In this document: piece by piece, positions 16,839 through 24,552 of the stretch
How the letters are laid out: every line of letters starts with the position of its first letter
Numbering within the stretch: the stretch's first letter is position 1
Origin: DATKQJ01 sp035534295
GTDB lineage: Bacteria > Chloroflexota > Dormibacteria > Dormibacterales > Dormibacteraceae
Length of the DNA stretch: 64,000 nucleotides
Direction: 5' to 3'
Assembly: GCA_035534295.1 (NCBI GenBank)
Contig: DATLSE010000052.1
Coordinates: 1-64,000, forward strand
The notes under the pieces: model-generated
The model's database searches: none
Seen by the model: the letters and a program-made list of their open reading frames with translations, nothing else
Told to the model about the DNA's origin: nothing
Made by a program: the position numbers and the translations under genes

Positions 16839-17726
16839 GTGTACGCGATCTCTACGAGCGCCCTGACCAAGGATTACGGCAACAACCGAGGGATCTTCGA
16901 TCTCAATCTCGAAGTTGGCGTGGGCGAGGCTTTCGGGTTCATCGGGCCCAACGGGGCCGGCAAGACGACCACCCTGCGTCTTTTCATGGACCTCATTCGC
17001 CCCGATCGGGGCCGCGCCCAGATCATGGGGCTGGATACGCAACGCGACGGCGTCAAGCTCAGGAGGCTGGTCGGGTTTCTACCGGGCGAGCCGCCCGACT
17101 ACCCAAACCAGACCGGCCAGCAGATTCTCGACCTGCTGGCTCATTTGAGGGGCGAGGTCGACCCCACGCGAGTCACAGAACTGGCCCAACTCTTCGACCT
17201 CGACCTCCATCGCAAATACCGCGAATACTCACACGGCAACAAGCAAAAGGTGTGGCTGATCCAGGCCTTCATGCACAACCCGAAGCTTCTGCTGCTGGAC
17301 GAGCCGACCAACGGCCTCGATCCACTGATGCAGCAGGCCTTCCGAAGGCTCCTCGCCGAGAGCCGCGAGCGCGGCGCGACGGTGTTCCTTTCCTCGCACC
17401 TCCTGCCTGAGGTGCAGGAGACCTGCGATCGGATCGGGGTGATCTACCAGGGAGCCCTCCGGCGAGTTGGCAGCCTGGCCGATCTGCGCACCGGCAACAT
17501 TCACCGAATTGACGTGCGGACGGAGAACGAAATGGATCGTGCACGTTTGGCCGCGCTCGCTGGCGTAACCGATATAGCGATCTCGGAGCATCGAGTCCAG
17601 TGCACCCTTACGGGCACGATGCAGCCGCTCCTGGACGCGTTGCAGACGGCCCGGGTGCTGTCGATCGATTCCTCCGAGTTGACCCTGGAGGAGGTCTTCC
17701 TGGCGCAGTATGGCCAGCCCGCCTAG
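16839..17726 (+). CDS. ABC transporter ATP-binding protein (ABC-2 exporter type)
   Basis: The protein has 295 residues from GTG 16839. Walker A is FIGPNGAGKTTTLRL; the signature region is degenerate (REYSHGNKQKVWLIQAF instead of LSGGQ); Walker B is LLLLDEPTNGLD; and the switch His is in VFLSSHLLPEVQE. The SHGNKQK variant is common in ATPases paired with ABC-2 permeases such as BcrA/EcfA-like exporters. It overlaps the following 548-residue permease by 17 bases, so the pair is coupled. It is separate from the exporter at 14806-16578 and not a duplicate of it, since the partner permease is of another type. Confidence 0.92.
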   Translation: MYAISTSALTKDYGNNRGIFDLNLEVGVGEAFGFIGPNGAGKTTTLRLFMDLIRPDRGRAQIMGLDTQRDGVKLRRLVGFLPGEPPDYPNQTGQQILDLLAHLRGEVDPTRVTELAQLFDLDLHRKYREYSHGNKQKVWLIQAFMHNPKLLLLDEPTNGLDPLMQQAFRRLLAESRERGATVFLSSHLLPEVQETCDRIGVIYQGALRRVGSLADLRTGNIHRIDVRTENEMDRARLAALAGVTDIAISEHRVQCTLTGTMQPLLDALQTARVLSIDSSELTLEEVFLAQYGQPA

Positions 17727-19356
17727 TCGCAGCCTCGTTCCCTGGGCGATTCGAAGCCATCGGGCCGGAATGCTCGCGGGGAGCCTGGGACTCGGCCTCC
17801 TGGTCCTGATCACGGCCCCTGCGTACGCGGCCGCGGCCAGGGCGGTGGCCGGGGGGATCAAGGCGCTGGCGGCCGCAGCTGAGCCGGTTGCGCTCAGTGT
17901 GCAGTTCCTCACCGGCCCACCCGACCGTCTCGATACCATCGGCGGCTACCTCAGCTACAAGGTCTTCGGCAGCTGCGTGCTTCTGCTGGCGATCTATGCC
18001 GCGATTCAGGGCGCCCAGCTCATGCGGGGCCCTGAATCCAAGGGCCTGTTCGACCTCTGGTACGCCGCCGGCCGGACGCGCAACGCCATTATTCGAGATC
18101 GCATCTGCGCGTTCATCGTCGCGCTCGGGGTCATCGTCGCGGGCGTCTATGTTGGGACCGTGGTGGGCGGAGCTCTGTCCGGGGTGCAGCTCGAGAGCTC
18201 GGCCATTGGACAGTGCCTCGCAGCCGGCCTGCTGGCCCTGTGGGGCTTCGCCTTCGCCCTTCTTGCCTCGCAGTTCCTAAAAACAGCCCGGGCCGCTGCG
18301 GCCACCGCGAGTGCCTACCTGGTTGCGTCCTACTTCGTGGCCAACACGTCCGGCTCGCTCGGCGCGGCCGCATTTCTTCGCTTCGTCTCGCCGTTCTTCT
18401 ACTACCTGCAGAACCGAACCCTGGTGCCCCAGACCGAGCCCAATGTGGCGGCGATGGCAATCATCCTCATTACAGCCGTCGCGCTCAGCGCTGCGGCATG
18501 GTTCCTCTATCTACGGCGAGACATCGGAGGGGTCAGCGTTTCTCGGATTCGCCATCAGAGGGTCGTGAACCGCAAATTCTCGCCCAGCCTTCTCTGGCGC
18601 CGATCGCTTTGGTTGAATTGGATCGCCGAGCAACCGGTTGCGATCACTTCATGGATGCTCGGCATCGGAGCGTTCACGGCTCTGGAGGCTTCGTTGGTGC
18701 CGGAGGTGACCAGGGTGCTGACCAGCGACACCACGCTCAAGCGCGTCATGCAGACCCACCCCGGCCTATTCAGTTCAGACCAGCTGCTTTCCGCGCTGAT
18801 GTCGTTCACGCCGGTCCTGGCAGCGGCATTCGTGGTGACCCAGGTGGGTCGTTGGGCGGACGACGCCTCGCAGCATCGCACCGATGTCGTGCTCAGCTTC
18901 CCGGTCTCGATGGAGCGGTTTCTGGTGGAGCGCGCAGTCGCCCTCGTCGCCATGTCGACTCTGATCGGGTTGGCGGCGGCAGCGGGAGCGTGGTCGGGCG
19001 CGACCGTAGGCGGCTATTCGACCAGCACCGCCGGCCTGGCGCGCACGGTGTTCGACGTCGTGGTTCTGAGCTTTGGCATCGGCGGAATCGGCCTGGTCAC
19101 CACGGCCTACTGGCGCAGCGGAGTCGCAACCGGTATCACGGCAGGTTTGCTGATCGCGAGCTTCTTCCTGACCACCATCGCCGGACTTCTTACGTGGCCA
19201 AGCTGGACCTCTCGGCCTTCCCTCTTCGACGCCTTCGGAACGCCCTACCTATCGATGCCGAGGCCTTGGAGCCTGACCTATCTCATCGTCCTCGGCTTGG
19301 CAGGCCTGGCGGCGGCGTACCTCGTTATGCGCCAGGGGAGACGGATCTCCGTTTAG
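17710..19356 (+). CDS. Large ABC-2 type permease (double-length, about 12 TM)
   Basis: This 548-residue membrane protein has two sets of about six hydrophobic segments (1-265 and 310-545), joined by a charged stretch near 275-305 (SRIRHQRVVNRKFSPSLLWR). This is the layout of COG3559-type putative polyketide/antibiotic exporters, where one chain replaces a permease dimer. Conserved-looking loops GPESKGLFDLWYAAGRTRN and ASQHRTDVVLSFPVSMERF occupy equivalent positions in the two halves, pointing to internal duplication. It overlaps the ATPase gene by 17 bases. The exported compound is unknown; the nearby phenolic-lipid genes are a possible source but not linked by operon. Confidence 0.85.
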   Translation: MASPPSRSLVPWAIRSHRAGMLAGSLGLGLLVLITAPAYAAAARAVAGGIKALAAAAEPVALSVQFLTGPPDRLDTIGGYLSYKVFGSCVLLLAIYAAIQGAQLMRGPESKGLFDLWYAAGRTRNAIIRDRICAFIVALGVIVAGVYVGTVVGGALSGVQLESSAIGQCLAAGLLALWGFAFALLASQFLKTARAAAATASAYLVASYFVANTSGSLGAAAFLRFVSPFFYYLQNRTLVPQTEPNVAAMAIILITAVALSAAAWFLYLRRDIGGVSVSRIRHQRVVNRKFSPSLLWRRSLWLNWIAEQPVAITSWMLGIGAFTALEASLVPEVTRVLTSDTTLKRVMQTHPGLFSSDQLLSALMSFTPVLAAAFVVTQVGRWADDASQHRTDVVLSFPVSMERFLVERAVALVAMSTLIGLAAAAGAWSGATVGGYSTSTAGLARTVFDVVVLSFGIGGIGLVTTAYWRSGVATGITAGLLIASFFLTTIAGLLTWPSWTSRPSLFDAFGTPYLSMPRPWSLTYLIVLGLAGLAAAYLVMRQGRRISV

Positions 19357-19699
19357 CTCGGGTCCCGGCGCCAACCGCGCTGGCGATCTCGGGAGCCATC
19401 CACAGCGATGGCGAGAGCGACGCAGGCGCTAACCTTTTTGGATATGACGGGTGATGCGCGCCTGCGAGAGCGCGCGGGGGTCGTCAACTGTGGCCGGGCG
19501 GCGCGTGGGAATACGGGGCCCCGACCGCTCCCAGCCGAGGTCGGGAGCCGCCTTAGATGCGCTGCGGCATCGCCAACTGAGGCCAGCACCATCGACAAGG
19601 CACCGATCGGAGAGCGAGCCACCGGGCCTGAGGAAGCGCCAGGCGGCGCATCGGTACCGAGCCAGATGCGCGATCGGATCCCATTTTGAGTTGGACCCC
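19357..19699. other. Intergenic region, no gene seen
   Basis: These 343 bases lie between the ABC permease and carbonic anhydrase. The carbonic anhydrase frame is open upstream to 19451, but that extension is Arg/Gly-rich and unlike the family. A small inverted repeat GCGCGC (separated by eight bases) lies near 19455-19475. Nothing else was recognised. Confidence 0.4.
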
Positions 19700-20224
19700 A
19701 TGAGCGTTACCGATCAGCTGGTCAAGAACAACGAGGATTACGCCGCCACCTTCAACAAGAGCGGCCTGCGGGGAGCCCCGAGCAAAAGGCTCGCCGTGCT
19801 GGCATGCATGGATGCACGCCTCGACGTGCACAAGGTTCTCGGCTTGGAGGAGGGGGAGGCCCACGTCATCCGCAACGCCGGGGGAACGGCAACCGACGAT
19901 GCGATCCGGTCCCTGATCATCTCGCAACGCCTGCTGGGCACAAACGAGATCATCCTCATCCACCACACCGACTGCGGAATGGTCAGCTTCACAGACGACG
20001 AACTCTCAAGCCAGATCGAGGCCGAAGCGGGCGTTCGCCCACCCTTCGCGCTCAGGGCCTTCACCGACGTCGAATCAGACCTGCGTCAATCGATCAGCCG
20101 GATCCTGAACAGCCCGTTCATCCCGCGAAAGACAGACGTGCGCGGTTTCGTCTACGACGTCGAGACGGGGAGATTGAATGAGGTCACAGCTGCGACCGAC
20201 CGCTCCCGCCCATCCGCTCGCTGA
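19700..20224 (+). CDS. Beta-class carbonic anhydrase
   Basis: The protein has 174 residues. Zinc ligands are C36 (LACMDARLD, with the Asp38-Arg40 dyad), H89 and C92 (HHTDCGM). HVIRNAGG is the conserved strand near 55-62. The compact size and lack of N-terminal extension fit the clade often called plant-type/Rv1284-like small beta-CA. It interconverts CO2 and bicarbonate in the cytoplasm. Supplying bicarbonate to the PEP carboxylase encoded 4.3 kb away is an attractive link but they are not in one operon. It converges with the response-regulator gene, the stops being about 50 bases apart. Confidence 0.92.
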   Translation: MSVTDQLVKNNEDYAATFNKSGLRGAPSKRLAVLACMDARLDVHKVLGLEEGEAHVIRNAGGTATDDAIRSLIISQRLLGTNEIILIHHTDCGMVSFTDDELSSQIEAEAGVRPPFALRAFTDVESDLRQSISRILNSPFIPRKTDVRGFVYDVETGRLNEVTAATDRSRPSAR

Positions 20225-20273
20225 GGCGCCCCAAGACCGCAGCGCCATGCGCGCACGCGGATGCGGAGCCTGG

Positions 20274-21098
20274 TCAGGCAGTCGGGAGCTGGTCCACCAA
20301 GCGCTGGTCGACCAGATCGAGGGCCGCTTCAGCCGCCTTGGAGGGCTTGTGCGACCAGACCCGGTTGAAGGCGCGCAAGGTTCCGTTTCCACCCAGGGCC
20401 AGCAGTGCCCTCCTGGCTGCCACGCCAGTTCCCCGTCTGACGAAGAAGGTGAGTTCGACCGCCTTCTCCTTTTTGGAGCTGGCGCTCATCAGAGGGTGGC
20501 CCAGCTGCATGAACACGCCCATCAAACAGAGCAGATCGGCCGGCTCCACCGGATTGTTCCCGAGAAGGTCCGTGCTCTCGTCGCCCTTGGTCGCCAGCGC
20601 CTCGCGGACGCGCGCGTAAAGACCCACCCAGCTGTCGAAGGCCTCGATCGCCACGTGCACCGGGATCCGCCCGAGGTCGATCTTCAGAAGATCTTCCGGT
20701 CCCTCAGCCAGCACGCCTACGACAACATCGACCAGGTCCGAAAGATTGACCCCCTTGCTCACGATGGCGTCGGGGCGGGCGCCCTTGGTCAGATCGGCGG
20801 TGCCAGGGTCGGCCGTGTAGACCACGATGCGCATGTGCGGTGCGACCGCGCGCAAGAGCGGGATCGCCTCGGCCCCGCCCATCACCGGCATCATCAGATC
20901 GAGCGTCATCAGATCCGGTTGCAGATCGCGCGCGATCTTGATCGCATGGTTGCCGTTTTCGGCTTGGCCGATAACCTTGAGGCCCGGAACCATCGAGAGA
21001 CGGAGCTCGAGGAGTTCACGCACCTCGATGCGATCGTCGACGACGACGACGCTGTGACGACGCACGGCCACCGGTGACCGTGACGGCGATAGGACCAT
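20274..21098 (-). CDS. Response regulator with an unrecognised C-terminal domain
   Basis: The protein has 274 residues. The receiver domain spans about 15-130: acidic pair D21-D22, phosphoacceptor D67 in TLDLMMPVMGG, the Thr in VVYTADPG and the Lys in IVSKGVN. The remaining 140 residues contain no HTH, GGDEF, HD-GYP or kinase motif. They begin with IDLGRIPVHVAIEAFDSWVG and include a helix pattern EPADLLCLMGVFMQLGHP and a basic LTFFVRRGTGVAARRALLAL. No histidine kinase lies nearby, so it is an orphan regulator. The output is unknown and may be protein-binding. Confidence 0.85.
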   Translation of the reverse strand: MVLSPSRSPVAVRRHSVVVVDDRIEVRELLELRLSMVPGLKVIGQAENGNHAIKIARDLQPDLMTLDLMMPVMGGAEAIPLLRAVAPHMRIVVYTADPGTADLTKGARPDAIVSKGVNLSDLVDVVVGVLAEGPEDLLKIDLGRIPVHVAIEAFDSWVGLYARVREALATKGDESTDLLGNNPVEPADLLCLMGVFMQLGHPLMSASSKKEKAVELTFFVRRGTGVAARRALLALGGNGTLRAFNRVWSHKPSKAAEAALDLVDQRLVDQLPTA

Positions 21099-21516
21099 AA
21101 CTTTCCGACCCCCTCAAGGCAAGCGCACACGCCTGCGCCGCGGCCTTAGCAGCCATAGTGAGGGAGGGAGGGAAACAGGCTCCATAACCGCTTTCCGCGC
21201 CGGACCCTGCCTCTCGGCTCTCGAATCTTCATCCAGTATGCGCCGGACCAGGGGTACTGGCCGCGGCCGCGTCCGCCACCGGCACGGATCAGAGCCCGGC
21301 GGTGGCTCGCGCCGTCCCCTGGCGTCACGGGCCGACAGACCTGTGGTATCGATATAGGCGGTGCGATGAATGACGATGAAGAGATCTCCAGAGCGGTGGC
21401 CGGCTCCGGCCTCGAGCGCTTCCGAGCCTGCCCGCCATCCGATCGTGCCGCGTAGTCCCCGCTCTTTTGAGGCGGTTGCTCCCAGGGGCAGATCCACGGC
21501 CAAGAACACCACGGGG
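21099..21516. other. Intergenic region, no gene seen
   Basis: The 418 bases between the response regulator and the methyltransferase contain reading frames on both strands, but all are Arg/Pro/Ser-rich and unlike proteins. The methyltransferase frame itself is open from 21370, but family similarity starts after ATG 21517. Confidence 0.4.
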
Positions 21517-22098
21517 ATGCCGCAACGGGGCCCCAATGCCCGATGGTTGCGGCCGCCACCGTGGTACGTGGGCGTCGTCGCCCTGATGGCGGTGCAGCGT
21601 CTGGTCGAATTGCGTTTATCCCGCGCCCACGAGATCGCCCGCGGCGGCACCCAGGCCGCTCCCAAGTCCTATCCCATCATGGTCGCGGCCCACGTCGGAC
21701 TCCTGACGCTGCCGCTGCTCGAGGTATCCGGCCGGCCATCGGTGCGACCGCGCCTGCCCTGGGCGGCCCTGCTCCTGGCGGCCGGCGGCCTTCGGATCTG
21801 GAGCATCCGCAGTCTGGGCCCAGAGTGGAACGTGCGCGCGGCGGTGCCTTTGAGTCTGCAACCGGTGGCGCGGGGACCCTACGCCTTAATCCGGCATCCC
21901 AACTATCTGGCCGTGATCGCCGAGTTCGCCGCCCTGCCCATGGTGGCGGGAGCCCGAGTCAGCGCTCTGGCGCTGTCAACCCTGAATGCGTTCCTCCTCT
22001 GGCATCGCATTCGAGCCGAGGAACAACTCCTGCAGCGCAGCTCGGCCTACCAGGAGATCTTCGCCCAGCGTTCGCGCTTCATACCGCGCGTGTTTTAG
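21517..22098 (+). CDS. Isoprenylcysteine carboxyl methyltransferase (ICMT)-family membrane methyltransferase
   Basis: The protein has 193 residues from ATG 21517. It has several membrane segments (YVGVVALMAVQRL, YPIMVAAHVGLLTLPLLEV, LPWAALLLAAGGL, RVSALALSTLNAFLLWH). The family SAM-binding motif is RGPYALIRHPNYLAV, and RIRAEEQLL precedes the C-terminus. ICMT-family proteins of this size next to type III PKS genes (BpsB/SrsB type) O-methylate alkylpyrones or alkylresorcinols. It converges with the PKS gene and their 3' ends overlap by four bases. The tail-to-tail arrangement is unusual for such sets, which are normally co-directional. The frame upstream of 21517 is Arg/Pro-rich and was excluded. 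Confidence 0.82.
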   Translation: MPQRGPNARWLRPPPWYVGVVALMAVQRLVELRLSRAHEIARGGTQAAPKSYPIMVAAHVGLLTLPLLEVSGRPSVRPRLPWAALLLAAGGLRIWSIRSLGPEWNVRAAVPLSLQPVARGPYALIRHPNYLAVIAEFAALPMVAGARVSALALSTLNAFLLWHRIRAEEQLLQRSSAYQEIFAQRSRFIPRVF

Positions 22099-23138
22099 GC
22101 GATCCAGGCCAGCTGCATCAGCTCGATGCTGACCCCCGGTCCAAGGCTGATTCCCCAGCCCTGGCGGGGTTCATCACCCAGGCTCGCCATCAGCCTCTCG
22201 AGAGCAAAGAAGATGGACGCCGAGGAGGTGTTGCCGACAGAGCCGAACACCTCGCGGGAGAGCTCCAGCACAGAACGCGGTAGCTCGAGCGCCGCCTCGA
22301 CCGCGTCCAGGATGCGCAGACCTCCGGCATGGGCGACAAAGAATTGCGACTCGTGGAGGTCGTCAGAGGCACGAAACCGGTCCAGAACCCTCGGCAACTC
22401 GGCCCGGATGACGCGGGCCAGGCGCCGATCCAGGACGACCTTGAAGCCCTCGTCAAGGAGGTCGAATCCCAAGAGGTGAGCGCTCCCCGGGACGAGGTGA
22501 GAGGCGCTGCGCTTTACCTCAAGCCGGCCCCCGGGGCGGTCCGAGCGGCCGCTCAACACCGCCGCCCCAGCTCCGTCACCAAAAACCAGGGACGCGGTCA
22601 GGTTGTCCAGCGAGCGGTCAGAGGCCTGGAAGCTGAGCGAAGGCAGTTCCACCGCCAGGACCAGGGCCACCTGGTCTGGAAACGCGAGCAGATGGCGGCT
22701 GGCCAGCGCCAGGCCCGCCGCGCCTCCCGAGCACCCCAGCTCGGTGAGCGGGACCCGGATCACATCGGGGCGCAACCCGAGCAACGGGGCCAGATGCACG
22801 TCCAGGGAAGGCACCAGGTATCCGGTGCAGGAAACGGTGACGATCAGGTCCACATCAGAGCCCTTGAGATCGGCCCGAGCCAAGGCGCGAACGGCGGCGG
22901 CTCGGGCCAGCTCGCGCGCGTGCTCCAGATAGTCGGCCCGAAGCCGAGTCAGCCCGCGCGTGCGCAACAGGCGCGGCAGCGGCTCGCAGGTATAGCGCGT
23001 GCCCAGACCGGCCGACGCCTGATCCAAGCGATCGAGTTCGGGCCAGAATTGGCGCAATTCCGCCAGCGCCTCCGTCGGCTCGATCCGGTTGGAGGGCAGC
23101 TCGGTGGCCACGGCGAGGATGGAGGGGCTTGCGCTCAG
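22095..23138 (-). CDS. Type III polyketide synthase (chalcone/stilbene synthase family), CTG start
   Basis: About 347 residues from a CTG at 23138. The Cys-His-Asn triad is C136 (LTELGCSGGAAGL), H270 (FFVAHAGGLR) and N303 (SVGNTSSASI). The gatekeeper region ASAGLGTRY is also present. The first ordinary start, GTG 23109-23111, has no ribosome site and would remove the conserved first strand. The in-frame codons upstream read SASPSILAVATELP, like the usual family N-terminus. A perfect GGGAGGA (23146-23152) stands eight bases before the CTG. The enzyme extends fatty acyl-CoA with malonyl-CoA to alkylresorcinols or alkylpyrones. It follows the FAD-enzyme stop by one base, so the two are coupled. 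Confidence 0.88.
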   Translation of the reverse strand: MSASPSILAVATELPSNRIEPTEALAELRQFWPELDRLDQASAGLGTRYTCEPLPRLLRTRGLTRLRADYLEHARELARAAAVRALARADLKGSDVDLIVTVSCTGYLVPSLDVHLAPLLGLRPDVIRVPLTELGCSGGAAGLALASRHLLAFPDQVALVLAVELPSLSFQASDRSLDNLTASLVFGDGAGAAVLSGRSDRPGGRLEVKRSASHLVPGSAHLLGFDLLDEGFKVVLDRRLARVIRAELPRVLDRFRASDDLHESQFFVAHAGGLRILDAVEAALELPRSVLELSREVFGSVGNTSSASIFFALERLMASLGDEPRQGWGISLGPGVSIELMQLAWIA

Positions 23139-23139
23139 G

Positions 23140-24279
23140 TCAGATTCCTCCCAGGGCGACCCAATCTCGAATCGAGACTGCGGCCAGGCTGCGGCTGCCC
23201 TGGTTGACCTCCAGCAGGCGATCGAGGGTCTGGGGCCGCTTCATCAACCCCCGCATCGCGCGCCGGGCTGCGCCCGGCGACGTGGTCAGGGTGAGGGCGA
23301 GCCGGCCCATCCAAAGCCGGCGCCGCCACTGCGTCCGCTCCCAGTGTCGGTAGTCCGCCTCGGGCCGTGGCCCGCGCTGGGCCAGCATGTACGCCAGGCG
23401 CTTCGCGGCGACAAGTCCTGCACTCATTCCGTCCCCGGTCAGCGGATCCACGAAGCCGGCGGCGTCCCCGACCAGGAAGACCCGATCTCCGGCCACCAAT
23501 GCCGGGCGGGTACAGAAGGGTCCGGCACCATTGATCGAGCCCAGATGAGCCGATGACAGCTCCGGATGGGCGTCTGCCAGCCGTCGCAGATAGCTCGCGC
23601 GGACCGATTCGTGCGCGCCGCGCAGGGCCGATTTAGGACCCAGGAGGGCGAAAAGCAACTCGTCGGGCGCGACCGGAGCGAGGTAGGTCTCGCACCCGTC
23701 GTGCAGGGTCACCACCACCCGGTCGATCCCGTGGTCGGGCATCTGCAGGTGTCCGGCCAGGGCGTAGCGGAAGGGTGGTCTGGGGGCTCGCGCCCATCCC
23801 ATCCAGCTCGCCACCTGCGATCGCTGACCGTCGGCCCCGACCAGATGTCGGGTTCGGAGCGGGCCCTGCGTGGTGGACACGACGACGGCGGAGTCCACCC
23901 TGGTTGCGCCTTTAGCCTCGCACCCGAGGAGCACATCGACCCCGGGTTCGGACGCGGCCGAGCCCATCAGCAGATGATCGAACCGGATCCGCCTGACCCC
24001 CCGTCCGCTTGGTCCTGCCCCGAAGGTGCCCTCGACCCGACCGCTGCCCACCAGCTGGTAGGTGACGCCAAGGATTGCGGGAAAGCTGTCCAGGCAAATG
24101 TCCAGTTCCTCTACCACCCTGGCCCCAGCCGGCATCAGACCCTCGCCACACGCCTTATCGCGTGGGAAAAGCTTGCGGTCGAGCAAGATGGTTCGAAATC
24201 CCGAACGGGCCGTCATCAGGGCCAGGGCGGAGCCCACGGGGCCACCGCCGACGACGACGACGTCCGCATCGAGTGTCAT
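23140..24279 (-). CDS. FAD-dependent oxidoreductase / phenol hydroxylase-like
   Basis: The protein has 379 residues. The dinucleotide fold opens as VVVVGGGPVGSALALMTA, followed by RDKACGEGLMPAG (the motif shared with geranylgeranyl reductase-type flavoproteins). LVGADGQRSQVA and LVGDAAGFVDPLTGDGM bind the FAD ribityl and pyrophosphate. In phenolic-lipid clusters (SrsC type) and alkylpyrone clusters a flavoprotein of this kind hydroxylates or oxidises the PKS product. Its stop is followed one base later by the CTG start of the PKS, and its last codons supply the PKS ribosome site. It is likely the first gene of a two-gene operon. Confidence 0.88.
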   Translation of the reverse strand: MTLDADVVVVGGGPVGSALALMTARSGFRTILLDRKLFPRDKACGEGLMPAGARVVEELDICLDSFPAILGVTYQLVGSGRVEGTFGAGPSGRGVRRIRFDHLLMGSAASEPGVDVLLGCEAKGATRVDSAVVVSTTQGPLRTRHLVGADGQRSQVASWMGWARAPRPPFRYALAGHLQMPDHGIDRVVVTLHDGCETYLAPVAPDELLFALLGPKSALRGAHESVRASYLRRLADAHPELSSAHLGSINGAGPFCTRPALVAGDRVFLVGDAAGFVDPLTGDGMSAGLVAAKRLAYMLAQRGPRPEADYRHWERTQWRRRLWMGRLALTLTTSPGAARRAMRGLMKRPQTLDRLLEVNQGSRSLAAVSIRDWVALGGI

Positions 24280-24552
24280 CTAGGGCAGCTTAGGCCCGCT
24301 GGCAGGGCTAAATCCGCTCCGGGTGGGCGCGGCCCCCCGGTCAGGGAAGATGGGGGTCCCCACGGTGCGGGACCGATTTGTTCAGACCCGCAAACAGGCC
24401 TCAGCGGCGGCGGATCCCGCTCCCGGCAGCCTTTGCCCTGAGCTTTATGAGGGGCTGGAGCGGCGAGCCGGAGCGGGCCCTGGCGAATTCATCCGATCGC
24501 GCGTGCACGGGCTTTGGAACCGATCTCGCAGCCGGGCGGTCGCGCCCGGGGC

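Noticed and set aside
18213..19454. 413-codon plus-strand frame inside the large ABC permease
   Set aside because: It is the +1 shadow of the permease; its composition is Arg/Gly/His-rich and the permease frame has the TM pattern.
21114..21665. 183-codon minus-strand frame upstream of the response regulator
   Set aside because: Pro/Arg-rich, overlaps the methyltransferase start on the other strand, no domain.
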